Source: Olsenella uli (GTDB lineage Bacteria; Actinomycetota; Coriobacteriia; Coriobacteriales; Atopobiaceae). From it: a DNA stretch of 64,000 nt. The notes under the pieces were generated by a model, which ran no database searches, was not told where the DNA came from, and worked only from the letters and a program-made list of their open reading frames with translations. The position numbers and the translations under genes were made by a program. The stretch lies in assembly GCF_016899935.1 (NCBI RefSeq), contig NZ_JACJJK010000004.1, positions 124,001 to 188,000 of the forward strand, given 5' to 3'. How positions within the stretch are numbered: position 1 is the first letter of the stretch; every line of letters starts with the position of its first letter. Below, one piece after another: positions 16,398 through 25,589 of this stretch.

Positions 16398-18407
16398 ATG
16401 GCAAGAAACACGAAGATTAATCGAGCAATGGATGTAACGGTAATCCTCGCGGTCTTTGCCACTTTTTTTGTGCTAGCTGCCTACTACGACTTTCTGAGAG
16501 ACCAATTTAGGATTCGGGGACTAGTGATATCCCTGGCGTTTGTGTTGGCCACGGCCATTGCGGCTGCGGTGTTCTTGATGGAACTCAGACTCCGCTTTAA
16601 ACGTCCCGCGGCCAAGCAATGGCTGATTGAGAATAAGGCGCCATTGTTCGGGGGGCTCGCAGTCGCTGCAGTTGTTCTCGTTCCGCGTCTATTCCAGTTG
16701 CACGTCCCCTTATTCTGGGATTCGGCCTTTTATTGGCATGGTTTACAGTTAGCTGCAGAATTCAACTTCTCCTTCTCAGACTTAATGCATTATGCCGCGA
16801 TTGGATATCATCCATCACAGGCATACAGCATCTTTCTTTTGATCGGGTACTATCTCGATCCATATGGAACCACAGGTGTCAACGCTATACGTGTCCTTAT
16901 GTCTATCATTGAGGGAGTATTTTTATACCGAATTATCTTAAAAATTGTACCGAAGGCTAGGCCATCGATGGCAGCGCTCGGCGCGGCCCTCGTCGTGTCG
17001 TCCCCGCTTTACTTAGGGGTATTTGGCACTCTCAACTTGGATTGGCCGCTGCACATCTTTACTGTATACACTATTTATTTCATTCTATTCAATCATGAAA
17101 TACTTTATATTGCGTCGGCGCTGTGCCTAGTCTTTTCCAAAGAGCCTGGTGTAATACTGCTGTTTGGCATCATTGGGGGAATGCTGCTTGCTAAGCATGG
17201 AAAGAAGCACAATGACGATGCTATAAAAGTGGGCAGCTTCGTGCTAATTGCTCCCCTGGCTTTATCCGCAGGAATCTATGCCTTTTCTAGGCTGTATGTA
17301 CAGTCTTGGGATCCATCTGCGGCAAATGTCTCATATTTTGACTATATTATAGAACATCTAACCATAGAAACAACAATTGATTTAACTAAGTACTTCATTT
17401 TTCGATTTATTACATGCTTTCTAATTAATTTCAACTGGCTCTATTGGATGCTAACGGCGTGTCTCGCCATTATTCTGACGAAGGGAAGGCTGTTTACAGC
17501 AGGGATATGGAAAAATTACCCCCTCTGCCACCATATAACGCTGGTAATCATGGTATGCGTTATTCTGTTCGGTGCCTTTTCAATACTCTATGTCACACTG
17601 AACAACCCAAGGTATTCGATGCCGCTGGAGCTGTTCGCCTCGACGCTCTGTGCTATCTTTCTTGTCTTGGCATCAACGTCTGGGCATGCAAAATACATGA
17701 CTGTCGCAGCAACGGCGCTGGTCATTATATCCATGGTTCAGGCTTACACATCAATTGACCCTATTACGAGGCTGCTCGGCGTAGGTATTCCGTCGGGTAG
17801 AGAGGGAGTGGAAGTGTACGCGCCTCAAAAGGCAAACCGCTTTTATGGCAGCAATCGTATAGAGAATCCTATTGTATTTACCAATGGCGGGCCGGATATG
17901 GCCGTATACAACGGACAGCTGCTTAGTCGTGGAGAACTAATTGACGAGATTTTGAATGAGGCTGGATACGATGGGACGCAGGGCGTGCTGGCATACAACA
18001 ACTCTCAAGTCGTCGACGTTACTCTCTCCGTTACTGGCGGAACGATAATTGATGACGGAAACGGAGGGCGCATTGACTTGGGGCTAAACTGGGATATTGC
18101 TGAGGGGAGACGAACGTTAAGAAAAGAGGATGGGAATAGTATTGTCGACCTAAAGTGCTGGGATGCTGACGAGTTTAGAAGCTTGGCAAGTGAGGGAGAT
18201 AGCTTGCCATCTACGATTATTCTGATAGGGGATCCATTCTCGCAAAGAAACTTTGATGGATCCAACGTTGACTCCTATGCCGGTTTCGAGAATGCGATGG
18301 ACGACATCCTCTTATATTTGGGCCAATGGTACGCTGCGGGTGAACCGAACTGGGTTTCCATCCCGATGCAGTCCGAGATGTGCTTCTATATATTAGAGAA
18401 GAAATAA
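16398..18407 (+). CDS. Large multi-membrane GT-C-like glycosyltransferase (putative)
   Basis: A 669-residue protein with roughly ten to eleven transmembrane segments (first at about residues 12-32, last near 440), then a C-terminal soluble region of about 200 residues. The acidic extracytoplasmic loop after the second or third segment (PLFWDSAFYWHG) fits the catalytic-loop position of GT39/ArnT-type enzymes, which use polyprenyl-phosphate sugars. No named family is certain. Codon use is much more AT-rich than in the upstream operon (many ATA, TTA, AAT), suggesting separate acquisition. It follows a GtrB-like enzyme that could supply its donor (inference). Confidence 0.65.
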   Translation: MARNTKINRAMDVTVILAVFATFFVLAAYYDFLRDQFRIRGLVISLAFVLATAIAAAVFLMELRLRFKRPAAKQWLIENKAPLFGGLAVAAVVLVPRLFQLHVPLFWDSAFYWHGLQLAAEFNFSFSDLMHYAAIGYHPSQAYSIFLLIGYYLDPYGTTGVNAIRVLMSIIEGVFLYRIILKIVPKARPSMAALGAALVVSSPLYLGVFGTLNLDWPLHIFTVYTIYFILFNHEILYIASALCLVFSKEPGVILLFGIIGGMLLAKHGKKHNDDAIKVGSFVLIAPLALSAGIYAFSRLYVQSWDPSAANVSYFDYIIEHLTIETTIDLTKYFIFRFITCFLINFNWLYWMLTACLAIILTKGRLFTAGIWKNYPLCHHITLVIMVCVILFGAFSILYVTLNNPRYSMPLELFASTLCAIFLVLASTSGHAKYMTVAATALVIISMVQAYTSIDPITRLLGVGIPSGREGVEVYAPQKANRFYGSNRIENPIVFTNGGPDMAVYNGQLLSRGELIDEILNEAGYDGTQGVLAYNNSQVVDVTLSVTGGTIIDDGNGGRIDLGLNWDIAEGRRTLRKEDGNSIVDLKCWDADEFRSLASEGDSLPSTIILIGDPFSQRNFDGSNVDSYAGFENAMDDILLYLGQWYAAGEPNWVSIPMQSEMCFYILEKK

Positions 18408-18441
18408 CACACGTATTGTCTGTCTCCGAAGAAGTGGAAGA

Positions 18442-19500
18442 ATGTTGAAATACGCCGAAATGGTCTATGGACCGAATCAAATAGAAACGCACCAGTATGG
18501 GAACCTAGGCGACTGGTTCCAAACATATGCAATGGACTATATCTACAAGTCCATATCGATACAGGATGATCTCATCGTCCGTATAGACAGAAACAGACTG
18601 TCGAGTTATTCGGGCGAAGCCTGCATCTTGCCAATGCAGGGATGGTTTGGACGAGTGGGCGGCATCGAGACCTATCCACTTTCATCACATATCACCCCGG
18701 TATATCTGGGCTATCACTCTGTTGATCCGCGACACTACAGCAGCCTGGCAGTCAAAACGATAAAGGGGCATGAGCCGGTTTGCTGCAGGGACGAGGCAAC
18801 ATGCGAGATGATGAGGAGAAAGGGCATTCGCGCATACTTAACGGGTTGCACAACAGTTGTGTTTCCAAAACGCAGCGAACAAAAGAAGGGTACCAAAGTA
18901 TTTCTTGTTGATGCGCCCTCCGGCATCGAGGACTATATGCCAGACTACCTAAAAGATAATATAGAATATCTGACGCAAGAGGTCCCATACTTGAGCAAGT
19001 CCTTTGATGACGAGGTTGCACGGCTCGACTCTTTGGCAAAAAAGCAATTAAAAAGATATTCGGATGAAGCACGTCTTGTTATAACCTCGCGTCTCCATTG
19101 CGCGGGACCATGCTTGGGCATGGGGATACCAGTTATTCTTGCCAGAAAGTATTTTGATGAAAGATACGGATGGATTGAAAAGTATCTACCGCTATACACT
19201 CCTGATCGCTTTTCGCAGATTGATTGGGACCCGACGCCCCCAGATATGACTTGGATAAAGCAAGAGTTGATTAACCTTGCTAAAGCGCTACTGATTGACG
19301 GGGGGGGGCAATCTGAAGAGATAATGCGTGCTATCGACTCGTACTATCGAAGTAGAGCTAAGGCCCATCTTGCTACGCCATTTTATGTAAAGGCATATCA
19401 CTTAATTCATGGTCGGTATCCAAGAATGGCTGATTTTATAAGAGAGAAGATGCTGCAAAAATATACAATAGCGACAGGTAGAGAAAAGTCACCTAAGTGA
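18442..19500 (+). CDS. Polysaccharide pyruvyl transferase family protein
   Basis: A 352-residue protein with hallmarks of the family: an N-terminal GNLGDWFQTYA stretch, a mid-protein CCRDEATCEMMRRKGI segment, and a C-terminal TSRLHCAGPCLGMGIPVI motif. Members transfer pyruvate from phosphoenolpyruvate to sugars as ketals on surface polymers, although many cluster members are unverified. It lies 34 bp after the GT-C-like gene. AT-rich codons match its neighbours. Cytoplasmic. Confidence 0.8.
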   Translation: MLKYAEMVYGPNQIETHQYGNLGDWFQTYAMDYIYKSISIQDDLIVRIDRNRLSSYSGEACILPMQGWFGRVGGIETYPLSSHITPVYLGYHSVDPRHYSSLAVKTIKGHEPVCCRDEATCEMMRRKGIRAYLTGCTTVVFPKRSEQKKGTKVFLVDAPSGIEDYMPDYLKDNIEYLTQEVPYLSKSFDDEVARLDSLAKKQLKRYSDEARLVITSRLHCAGPCLGMGIPVILARKYFDERYGWIEKYLPLYTPDRFSQIDWDPTPPDMTWIKQELINLAKALLIDGGGQSEEIMRAIDSYYRSRAKAHLATPFYVKAYHLIHGRYPRMADFIREKMLQKYTIATGREKSPK

Positions 19501-19549
19501 AAGAAATAACCGCTCAAACAATTGTTCATGAATATGGAATTGGTGGAAA

Positions 19550-20521
19550 ATGAACAAGAACATCAAGTCGAGCGTCACGGTGATACTGGCGTATTATAAT
19601 GGATCAAAATATATTGAAGAACAGATCGACAGCATTGCTGCGCAAGAGAACGTAGCAACAAATATCGTTGTATTTGACGATGGATCCAGTAATGATGAGA
19701 TAAAATACGTTAGAACAATTTCAAATAAGTATCCTAATGTAACAGTTATTGATAGCGATAGAAATTATGGGCCAAAGCTTAGCTTTTTTGCTGCGTTAAG
19801 AGATGTCCCGAAAGCAGATTTCTACGCATTTTCTGACCAAGACGACGTATGGCTTAAAGATAAGCTTGCAAGAGCGGTGTCGATGATTGGCGAGTTTTCC
19901 GACATGCCGGCTCTCTACTGCGCGAATACGCTGGTCGTCAATGCAAATTTAAATGACCCTCATCCTCAATACATAAAGAACCCCTTGCAGAATATAACTA
20001 CGAAGAGCCTCCTTTCCATGAGTGCGACCATGGGTATGACACACGTGTTTAATGGGAAGATGCGTGATTTAATATCCAAAATTGATATAAATGATATGCC
20101 GATTCTATTCCACGATCACTGGATGGTTTTATTGGCGTCGCTATTCGGTGTAGTCCAATATGATTGCAGGCCTTGTGTTCTGTACAGGCAGCATGGCGCA
20201 AACCAAATTGCTGATACGTCTAATGATATGAAATTCATAGATAAACTAAAATCGAAGGCAAGATTCTTTACTGATCCAGATCGATACGGTGAATATCCAT
20301 TGAGCTATGCTTCAGACCAACTAATTCGATGGTACGGAAATGACATAGATAATGCAATTAAATCCGGCAAAGTCGATCCAGACTTTCGTCGGTACCTGCT
20401 TATGAGTAGCGAATGCCGAGAGTCGGCTGCAAAGCGTCTCGCCTTCGCCTTCAGGGCGCATCGTGATGACTTAGTGGGCACCGCGGTATTGAAATTTAGA
20501 GTCTTATCGAATCGCTATTGA
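19550..20521 (+). CDS. GT2 glycosyltransferase (rhamnosyltransferase-like)
   Basis: A 323-residue family-2 glycosyltransferase: TVILAYYNGSKYIEEQID at the N-terminus, VFDDGSS, and the nucleotide/metal motif FSDQDDVW. The His-rich acceptor-side motif LFHDHWMVLLAS is typical of rhamnosyltransferases of the RfbN/WbbL type. The dTDP-rhamnose genes start 77 bp downstream, which supports rhamnose as donor (inference). This gene has the lowest GC of the region, with many AAA, ATA and AAT codons. The ATG at 19550 is preceded by a weak GGTGG site. Confidence 0.8.
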   Translation: MNKNIKSSVTVILAYYNGSKYIEEQIDSIAAQENVATNIVVFDDGSSNDEIKYVRTISNKYPNVTVIDSDRNYGPKLSFFAALRDVPKADFYAFSDQDDVWLKDKLARAVSMIGEFSDMPALYCANTLVVNANLNDPHPQYIKNPLQNITTKSLLSMSATMGMTHVFNGKMRDLISKIDINDMPILFHDHWMVLLASLFGVVQYDCRPCVLYRQHGANQIADTSNDMKFIDKLKSKARFFTDPDRYGEYPLSYASDQLIRWYGNDIDNAIKSGKVDPDFRRYLLMSSECRESAAKRLAFAFRAHRDDLVGTAVLKFRVLSNRY

Positions 20522-20598
20522 TTTCGGTAAAATGTACAATTGATTATGTATCAATCTACTATAAAACAGCTATAGAGTGAATTGATGGGGACGTAATT

Positions 20599-21501
20599 AT
20601 GAGAGGCATTATCCTTGCGGGCGGATCCGGCACTCGCCTCTACCCGCTCACACTCGTGACGTCCAAGCAGCTGCTGCCCGTCTACGATAAGCCGATGATC
20701 TACTACCCGCTGTCGGTGCTCATGATGGCGGGCATCCGCGACATCCTGATCATCTCCACCCCCACCGACCTGCCCAACTTCGAGCGACTGCTTGGCGACG
20801 GCTCGCAGTTTGGCATCAGCCTCTCCTATGCGGAGCAGCCCTCGCCCGACGGCCTCGCGCAGGCCTTCATCATCGGCGAGGAGTTCATCGCCGGCGAGCC
20901 CTGCGCGCTCGTCCTGGGCGACAACATCTTCTACGGCAACGGCCTCTCCCGCCACCTGCGTCGCGCCGTCGAGCGCGCCGAGGCCGAGGGCGGCGCCACG
21001 GTCTTCGGCTACCACGTGGACGACCCGGAGCGCTTTGGCGTCGTGGAGTTTGACGCCGAGGGCCGCGCCCTCTCCATCGAGGAGAAGCCCGAGCACCCCA
21101 AGAGCTCCTACGCCGTGACCGGCCTCTACTTCTACGACTCCCGCGTCTGCGAGCTGGCCAAGAAGGTCAAGCCGTCCGCGCGCGGCGAGCTGGAGATTAC
21201 CACGCTCAACCAGATGTACCTGGAGGACGGTTCGCTAAACGTGGTCACGCTCGGCCGCGGCTACGCGTGGCTGGACACCGGCACGATGGAGAGCCTCTAC
21301 GAGGCGAGCGAGTTCGTCCGCGCCGTCGAGCGCGCGCAGGACACGCCGGTCGCGGTGCTCGAGGAGATCGCCTACGAGAACGGCTGGGTCGGTGCGGACG
21401 CCCTCCTCGCTGCCGCGGACGCTTACGGCAAGAGCGTCTACGGCGCCCACCTGCGCCGCGTTGCCGAGGGCAAGGTCGTGCACCAGAAGCGGGAGTGGTA
21501 G
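20599..21501 (+). CDS. rmlA: Glucose-1-phosphate thymidylyltransferase
   Basis: A 300-residue enzyme, first step of dTDP-L-rhamnose synthesis. The signature [16 protein letters not shown] opens the protein, followed by [17 protein letters not shown], the LGDNIFYG metal site and the EKPEHPKS segment. GC content jumps back to the high-GC norm at the start codon. The 77-bp upstream gap is AT-rich and probably holds a promoter. The next gene, an rmlC-rmlD fusion, follows after 3 bp. Confidence 0.95.
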   Translation: MRGIILAGGSGTRLYPLTLVTSKQLLPVYDKPMIYYPLSVLMMAGIRDILIISTPTDLPNFERLLGDGSQFGISLSYAEQPSPDGLAQAFIIGEEFIAGEPCALVLGDNIFYGNGLSRHLRRAVERAEAEGGATVFGYHVDDPERFGVVEFDAEGRALSIEEKPEHPKSSYAVTGLYFYDSRVCELAKKVKPSARGELEITTLNQMYLEDGSLNVVTLGRGYAWLDTGTMESLYEASEFVRAVERAQDTPVAVLEEIAYENGWVGADALLAAADAYGKSVYGAHLRRVAEGKVVHQKREW

Positions 21502-21504
21502 TCC

Positions 21505-22947
21505 ATGGAGTTCGAGAAGGATTTGCGCGTTACCAAGACCAACATCCCTGGCCTGCTGGTGGTTGACCTGCCCGTGCACGGTGACGCCCGCGGCTGGTTC
21601 AAGGAGAACTGGCAGCGCGCCAAGATGGTCGCCGCCGGGCTGCCCGCCGACTTCCGCCCCGTGCAGAACAATGTCTCCTTCAACGCGGAGCGCGGCGTCA
21701 CGCGCGGCGTCCACGCCGAGCCCTGGAACAAGTTCGTCTCCGTAGCGGCGGGCCGCATCTTTGGTGCGTGGGTTGACCTGCGCCCTGGCGAGACCTTCGG
21801 CCGCGTCTTCACCTGCACGCTCGATCCATCCCGTGCGATCTACGTGCCGCGCGGCGTGGGCAACTCCTTCCAGGCGCTCGAGGACGGCACCGCCTATACC
21901 TATCTTGTGGACGCGCACTGGTCCGCCGAGCTCAAGAAGACCTACACCTTTGTGAACCTCGCCGATCCCGAGCTGGGCATCGAGTGGCCCATCCCGCTCT
22001 CCGAGTGCACGCTCTCGGAGGCCGACAAGAACCACCCCATGCTCGCCGACGCCCTCCCCATGGCGCCCGAGCGCACGCTCGTCACGGGCTGCAACGGCCA
22101 GCTCGGCCGCGCCGTGCGCGCGCTTATCGAGAAGCGCGGTCTTCTCGCCAACTTTGACTTCTGCGACATCGACGAGTTTGACTTCTCCGACCCCGCCCAG
22201 TACGACCGTTACGACTGGTCGCTCTATGGCACGGTGATCAACTGCGGCGCGTACACCGCCGTGGACCGCGCGGAGACCGCCGAGGGCCGTGTCGCCTGCT
22301 GGCGCGCCAACGCCACGGGCCCGGCGCTGCTCGCCCGCACCTGCGCGGAGCACGGCATCACGCTCGTGCATGTGAGCTCGGACTACGTCTTTGACGGGGC
22401 GACCGAGAACCACGGCGAGGATGAGGACCTCTCACCGCTGGGCGTCTACGGGCAGAGCAAGGCCGCCGGCGACCTGGCCGTGGCGGGCTGCCCTGCGCAC
22501 TACGTGGTGCGCTCGAGCTGGGTCATCGGCGACGGAGGAAACTTCGTCCGCACGATGGCGGGCCTCGCGCGCCGCTGCGCCGACCCCGCGGACGCGATCG
22601 AGTGCGTGACCGTGGTGGACGACCAGCTGGGGCGGCTCACCTTTACCGACCAGATGGCCGAGGGCATCTATGCTCTTCTCGACGCCCATGCTCCGTACGG
22701 CACCTACAACCTCACAGGCTCCGGCCGCGTGGCCTCCTGGGCCGAGATTGCCCGCGAGGTCTTTGAGCTCACGCGCGGCAACGGCGACGCCGTCGTGCCC
22801 GTGGCCACCGCCGAGTACTACGCGAGCGCCGTTGGCCCCGTGGCCCCGCGCCCCGCCCACTCCGACCTCGACCTCTCCAAGATCCGTGCGGCGGGCTTCT
22901 CGCCCCGCGACTGGGAGGACGAGCTGCAGGAGTATCTACAAGTCTAG
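21505..22947 (+). CDS. rmlCD: Fused dTDP-4-dehydrorhamnose 3,5-epimerase / dTDP-4-dehydrorhamnose reductase
   Basis: A 480-residue bifunctional protein. Residues 1-190 are RmlC: RGVHAEP carries the catalytic His, AWVDLRPG the Asp, and the Tyr lies in AYTYLVD. Residues about 192-480 are RmlD: Rossmann motif TGCNGQLGRAV, VINCGAYTAVDRAE, HVSSDYVFDGA, and YGQSKAAGD with Tyr-x3-Lys. It would complete dTDP-L-rhamnose from the RmlB product. RmlC-RmlD fusions are known in some Actinobacteria. RmlB is not adjacent but lies at 45965-46984. It ends convergently with the next gene, 9 bp apart. Confidence 0.92.
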   Translation: MEFEKDLRVTKTNIPGLLVVDLPVHGDARGWFKENWQRAKMVAAGLPADFRPVQNNVSFNAERGVTRGVHAEPWNKFVSVAAGRIFGAWVDLRPGETFGRVFTCTLDPSRAIYVPRGVGNSFQALEDGTAYTYLVDAHWSAELKKTYTFVNLADPELGIEWPIPLSECTLSEADKNHPMLADALPMAPERTLVTGCNGQLGRAVRALIEKRGLLANFDFCDIDEFDFSDPAQYDRYDWSLYGTVINCGAYTAVDRAETAEGRVACWRANATGPALLARTCAEHGITLVHVSSDYVFDGATENHGEDEDLSPLGVYGQSKAAGDLAVAGCPAHYVVRSSWVIGDGGNFVRTMAGLARRCADPADAIECVTVVDDQLGRLTFTDQMAEGIYALLDAHAPYGTYNLTGSGRVASWAEIAREVFELTRGNGDAVVPVATAEYYASAVGPVAPRPAHSDLDLSKIRAAGFSPRDWEDELQEYLQV

Positions 22948-22956
22948 CGCTCGGTG

Positions 22957-24252
22957 CTAGCTTCCCTGAATTGCGTTTACCAAAGGGAGGTCGTGGTGGT
23001 TTGAAGTGCGTGTGGCGCCGAGAACGATAGATGCAAATAGCAGAATAAGAGCCAGATTGATGACCACTCCCCCCCAGTATAGAGGGTAGACAACAGATTC
23101 TGGAGTATTTCCTGGAAGGGAGACGATAGGCAAAGTGATGGTGCAGACCGAGAGCGACAAGAGACAGAGCTCAATTGACTCTGCTTTATTCGTATGAGAA
23201 GAGCTCAGTCTGTCACGGATGCCCATGGTGAGTCCAGGAAGAAGCATGACTAGGGAATACGTATAGCTGACCGAAGGGACAATGACGCAGAGGAGGCCAG
23301 CAATAACGAACTTAGTCCAAGAAGACGTCTCGCGGATCAAGAAGTAGATTCCTAGAACTAGAACTGCGAAGCAGAGGACTGTATCCAGACTACGCGGTAA
23401 GGCATGACCAAGAATCGCCTCGAGAACGTGCAGCATGTTCAGGATTGAGAACTGTAGGCCGAAGCCGTGCGCTGAGTGGTCGTTGACAAATTGATTAAGT
23501 CCAGCGAGCAGACCAAATAAGGCATCCATTCCGCCGAGCAAGGCAAACGGCACAATAAACAGCATAAAAATGAGCAATGCTGTGAAGGAAAACGCCCGGT
23601 ACCTGTGCTCGCCCAATAAAATAAATGAAAATATAAACGGATATATCTTAATTGCGGCTGAGATGGAAAGCGAAATGTAGGCAATGATGCGGAGGGCCCT
23701 ATTGGGTGATTGATGGAGGGCTGCAAATATGAAGGTCCCGCATACGGAAAGCAGCAGCAGGTTACCCCGTTCGAGAAGAAACAGAAAAGGGCCGGAGAGA
23801 ATATTGATTAGTACGATACAATATCTTAAATGCTCCGGAAGCGAGCGAGTCATGTGGATGATGGAGATGCATATCCCGACCACGCAGAGCATCGTAAAAA
23901 CGATGTAAGAAATGAAGGCTGGCTCATAGTTCCTCAGAAAAAAGCCAGTGGTCGCGGTGCCTGATTGGACAAGCTGGTCTGCGGTCGGCACTCCAGTTGG
24001 AACAATATAATGAAGTATTTTTAAAGCAATGAAACAGAGAGGGGGATAGTTCGAACCGTCTGCATAAGGTTGATCAGAGGTTGCCATGGCAAGACAGTTG
24101 AAGTAGTCCATTGCCGAGTCAGTTGGCGCGGGATGGAAATAGGAGTCAAGTAGAAGTCCGCGGGAGAGTAGAATGGCCAGGAAAGACGCACCACTCACTA
24201 TTGCAAATAAGAGAAGAGGAGAATAGCGTCGCAAGTATGATGGCTTACTCAC
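22957..24252 (-). CDS. DUF2029/GT87-like membrane glycosyltransferase (putative)
   Basis: A 431-residue protein with about ten hydrophobic segments. Features shared with the DUF2029/GT87 polyprenol-phosphate-mannose-dependent mannosyltransferase group are an early acidic loop (TDSAMDYFNCLA), the NYPPL motif near residue 69 and KIYPFIF in the middle. The specific sugar is not known. Base composition is intermediate to low, as in the 16.4-20.5 kb genes, so it may belong to the same acquired set on the opposite strand. No close operon partner. Confidence 0.65.
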   Translation of the reverse strand: MSKPSYLRRYSPLLLFAIVSGASFLAILLSRGLLLDSYFHPAPTDSAMDYFNCLAMATSDQPYADGSNYPPLCFIALKILHYIVPTGVPTADQLVQSGTATTGFFLRNYEPAFISYIVFTMLCVVGICISIIHMTRSLPEHLRYCIVLINILSGPFLFLLERGNLLLLSVCGTFIFAALHQSPNRALRIIAYISLSISAAIKIYPFIFSFILLGEHRYRAFSFTALLIFMLFIVPFALLGGMDALFGLLAGLNQFVNDHSAHGFGLQFSILNMLHVLEAILGHALPRSLDTVLCFAVLVLGIYFLIRETSSWTKFVIAGLLCVIVPSVSYTYSLVMLLPGLTMGIRDRLSSSHTNKAESIELCLLSLSVCTITLPIVSLPGNTPESVVYPLYWGGVVINLALILLFASIVLGATRTSNHHDLPLVNAIQGS

Positions 24253-24299
24253 GAGAATCCCTTCGAATGTACTAGATGGAATGATTAGAAAACGAAATT

Positions 24300-24330
24300 G
24301 CCCCCGCCAAGTATAGTGACCGACGGGGGC
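24300..24330 (-). terminator. Rho-independent terminator of the zinc-ribbon protein gene
   Basis: A 7-bp G/C stem, GCCCCCG (24300-24306) with CGGGGGC (24324-24330), and a 17-base loop. On the minus strand it is followed by AATTTCGTTTTC, giving a T-rich tail. It lies 16 bp after the stop of the downstream minus-strand gene's reading frame and may also insulate the DUF2029 gene. Confidence 0.6.
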
Positions 24331-24345
24331 GTTCTTTATGATGCA

Positions 24346-25449
24346 CTAAATGCAGAAGCCAGGGGCAACGCCAAAAGCGTTCGAGGCGGCACCCCCGCGG
24401 AAAGCCTCTCCTCCCTCAGATGTGTAATAGAAATTCGCCGCCACATCTGCTGCGGACGAGCGCTGCCACCAAGGGACTGCAGATATTCCGGGCGCGGTGG
24501 CCAGTGTTTTCTGAAGAGTGGGCAGGGGAACGTTTCGTGCCGCCCCGCAGTTTGCATACAGTTGATACTGACTGCCTTCACAATCGAGAGCCCCAAAGTA
24601 TGCGGAATTACTACCATCTGAGGGGCCCTCAATTTCGATTTGGGAGAGTAGCCACAAGCTGTCAGATGAAGCTGTAACGGAGTTTGGATCACCAGTGAAA
24701 CCAACACTATTGGTGAGCTTATTCACGGGGACAATCCGCGATTGGAGATCCTCAGGGAGAAGGGCAATGAGATCGCTGTTCATCCAAGCGCGCATCTCGC
24801 AATTTGCCCAACCGCCCTCGGTGGTTCCGTTGGAGTTCATAACATGTTGTCCGATGGCGTCCCTGAAGACGAACGATATGCCCGCCTTACCAGATCCGTC
24901 AGACTTGTCATCATGGTAAAAACCAAGGATCTGGACTTCGGTGGTGGTGCCATCGGCGAGTTCAAGTTGCTTCACCTGCGTGCCGTCAAGCGTGCCGTCG
25001 GGATTAGTGAGGTTGTAGCTCTTGGCGACCTCAAGGGCTTCCTCCTGGCTGCCGCAAGCGGAAATCTGGGCAGAAATCTTCGACAACTCTTCCCAGGAGT
25101 AATCGTTTACTGTTGCCCTCACCGGAACACCAAGGAGACCAAAGCCGTTGGTGAGCACTGCGGCGACCGCCACAGCAGCGACTATGAAGACTGCGGCGAG
25201 AACAGGGATGACGACGCGGGCCTTTGACTTCTTGCGCTTGGGCCGAGGCTGCTCGGCGACGGAGGAGTTGGACTGGATGGGAGGCTGCCCCTCAACGATC
25301 GGGGCCTCCTGAACACGCCGGGCTGGCTGAGGCGCGGGGGCCTGCTGTTGGTTGTTGCTTACACTAGCGGAGGGCATAAGCGGTGCCCCGCATCCTGTGC
25401 AAAACTTTGCGCCGTCAGCGTTCTTGGTGCCACAATTAGTGCAGAACAT
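24346..25449 (-). CDS. Zinc-ribbon membrane protein with DUF6273-like extracellular domain
   Basis: A 367-residue protein. It has an N-terminal double-CxxC zinc ribbon (CTNCG and CTGCG) and a Pro/Gln-rich cytoplasmic linker. A basic stretch precedes one transmembrane segment at about residues 78-103. The outward C-terminal domain has the GGWANCEMRAWMNSDLIALLP motif seen in DUF6273 proteins. Such proteins are common in Firmicutes and Coriobacteriia; no function is established. The layout suggests signal sensing or a surface structural role (inference). The ATG follows CGGAGGAG. Confidence 0.7.
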   Translation of the reverse strand: MFCTNCGTKNADGAKFCTGCGAPLMPSASVSNNQQQAPAPQPARRVQEAPIVEGQPPIQSNSSVAEQPRPKRKKSKARVVIPVLAAVFIVAAVAVAAVLTNGFGLLGVPVRATVNDYSWEELSKISAQISACGSQEEALEVAKSYNLTNPDGTLDGTQVKQLELADGTTTEVQILGFYHDDKSDGSGKAGISFVFRDAIGQHVMNSNGTTEGGWANCEMRAWMNSDLIALLPEDLQSRIVPVNKLTNSVGFTGDPNSVTASSDSLWLLSQIEIEGPSDGSNSAYFGALDCEGSQYQLYANCGAARNVPLPTLQKTLATAPGISAVPWWQRSSAADVAANFYYTSEGGEAFRGGAASNAFGVAPGFCI

Positions 25450-25589
25450 ATCTCCTCCGATGTTCGAGGACGTTTCTGTCGTTCATTCTAGTTGAGAGCT
25501 CGCCTTATGCCGGGAGAAAAGCTCGTTAACTGCGCCGAACGGCTACCGTTTGGCAGCCGATTCGGGCGCTGGGTGGGCCCCAGGAAGAG

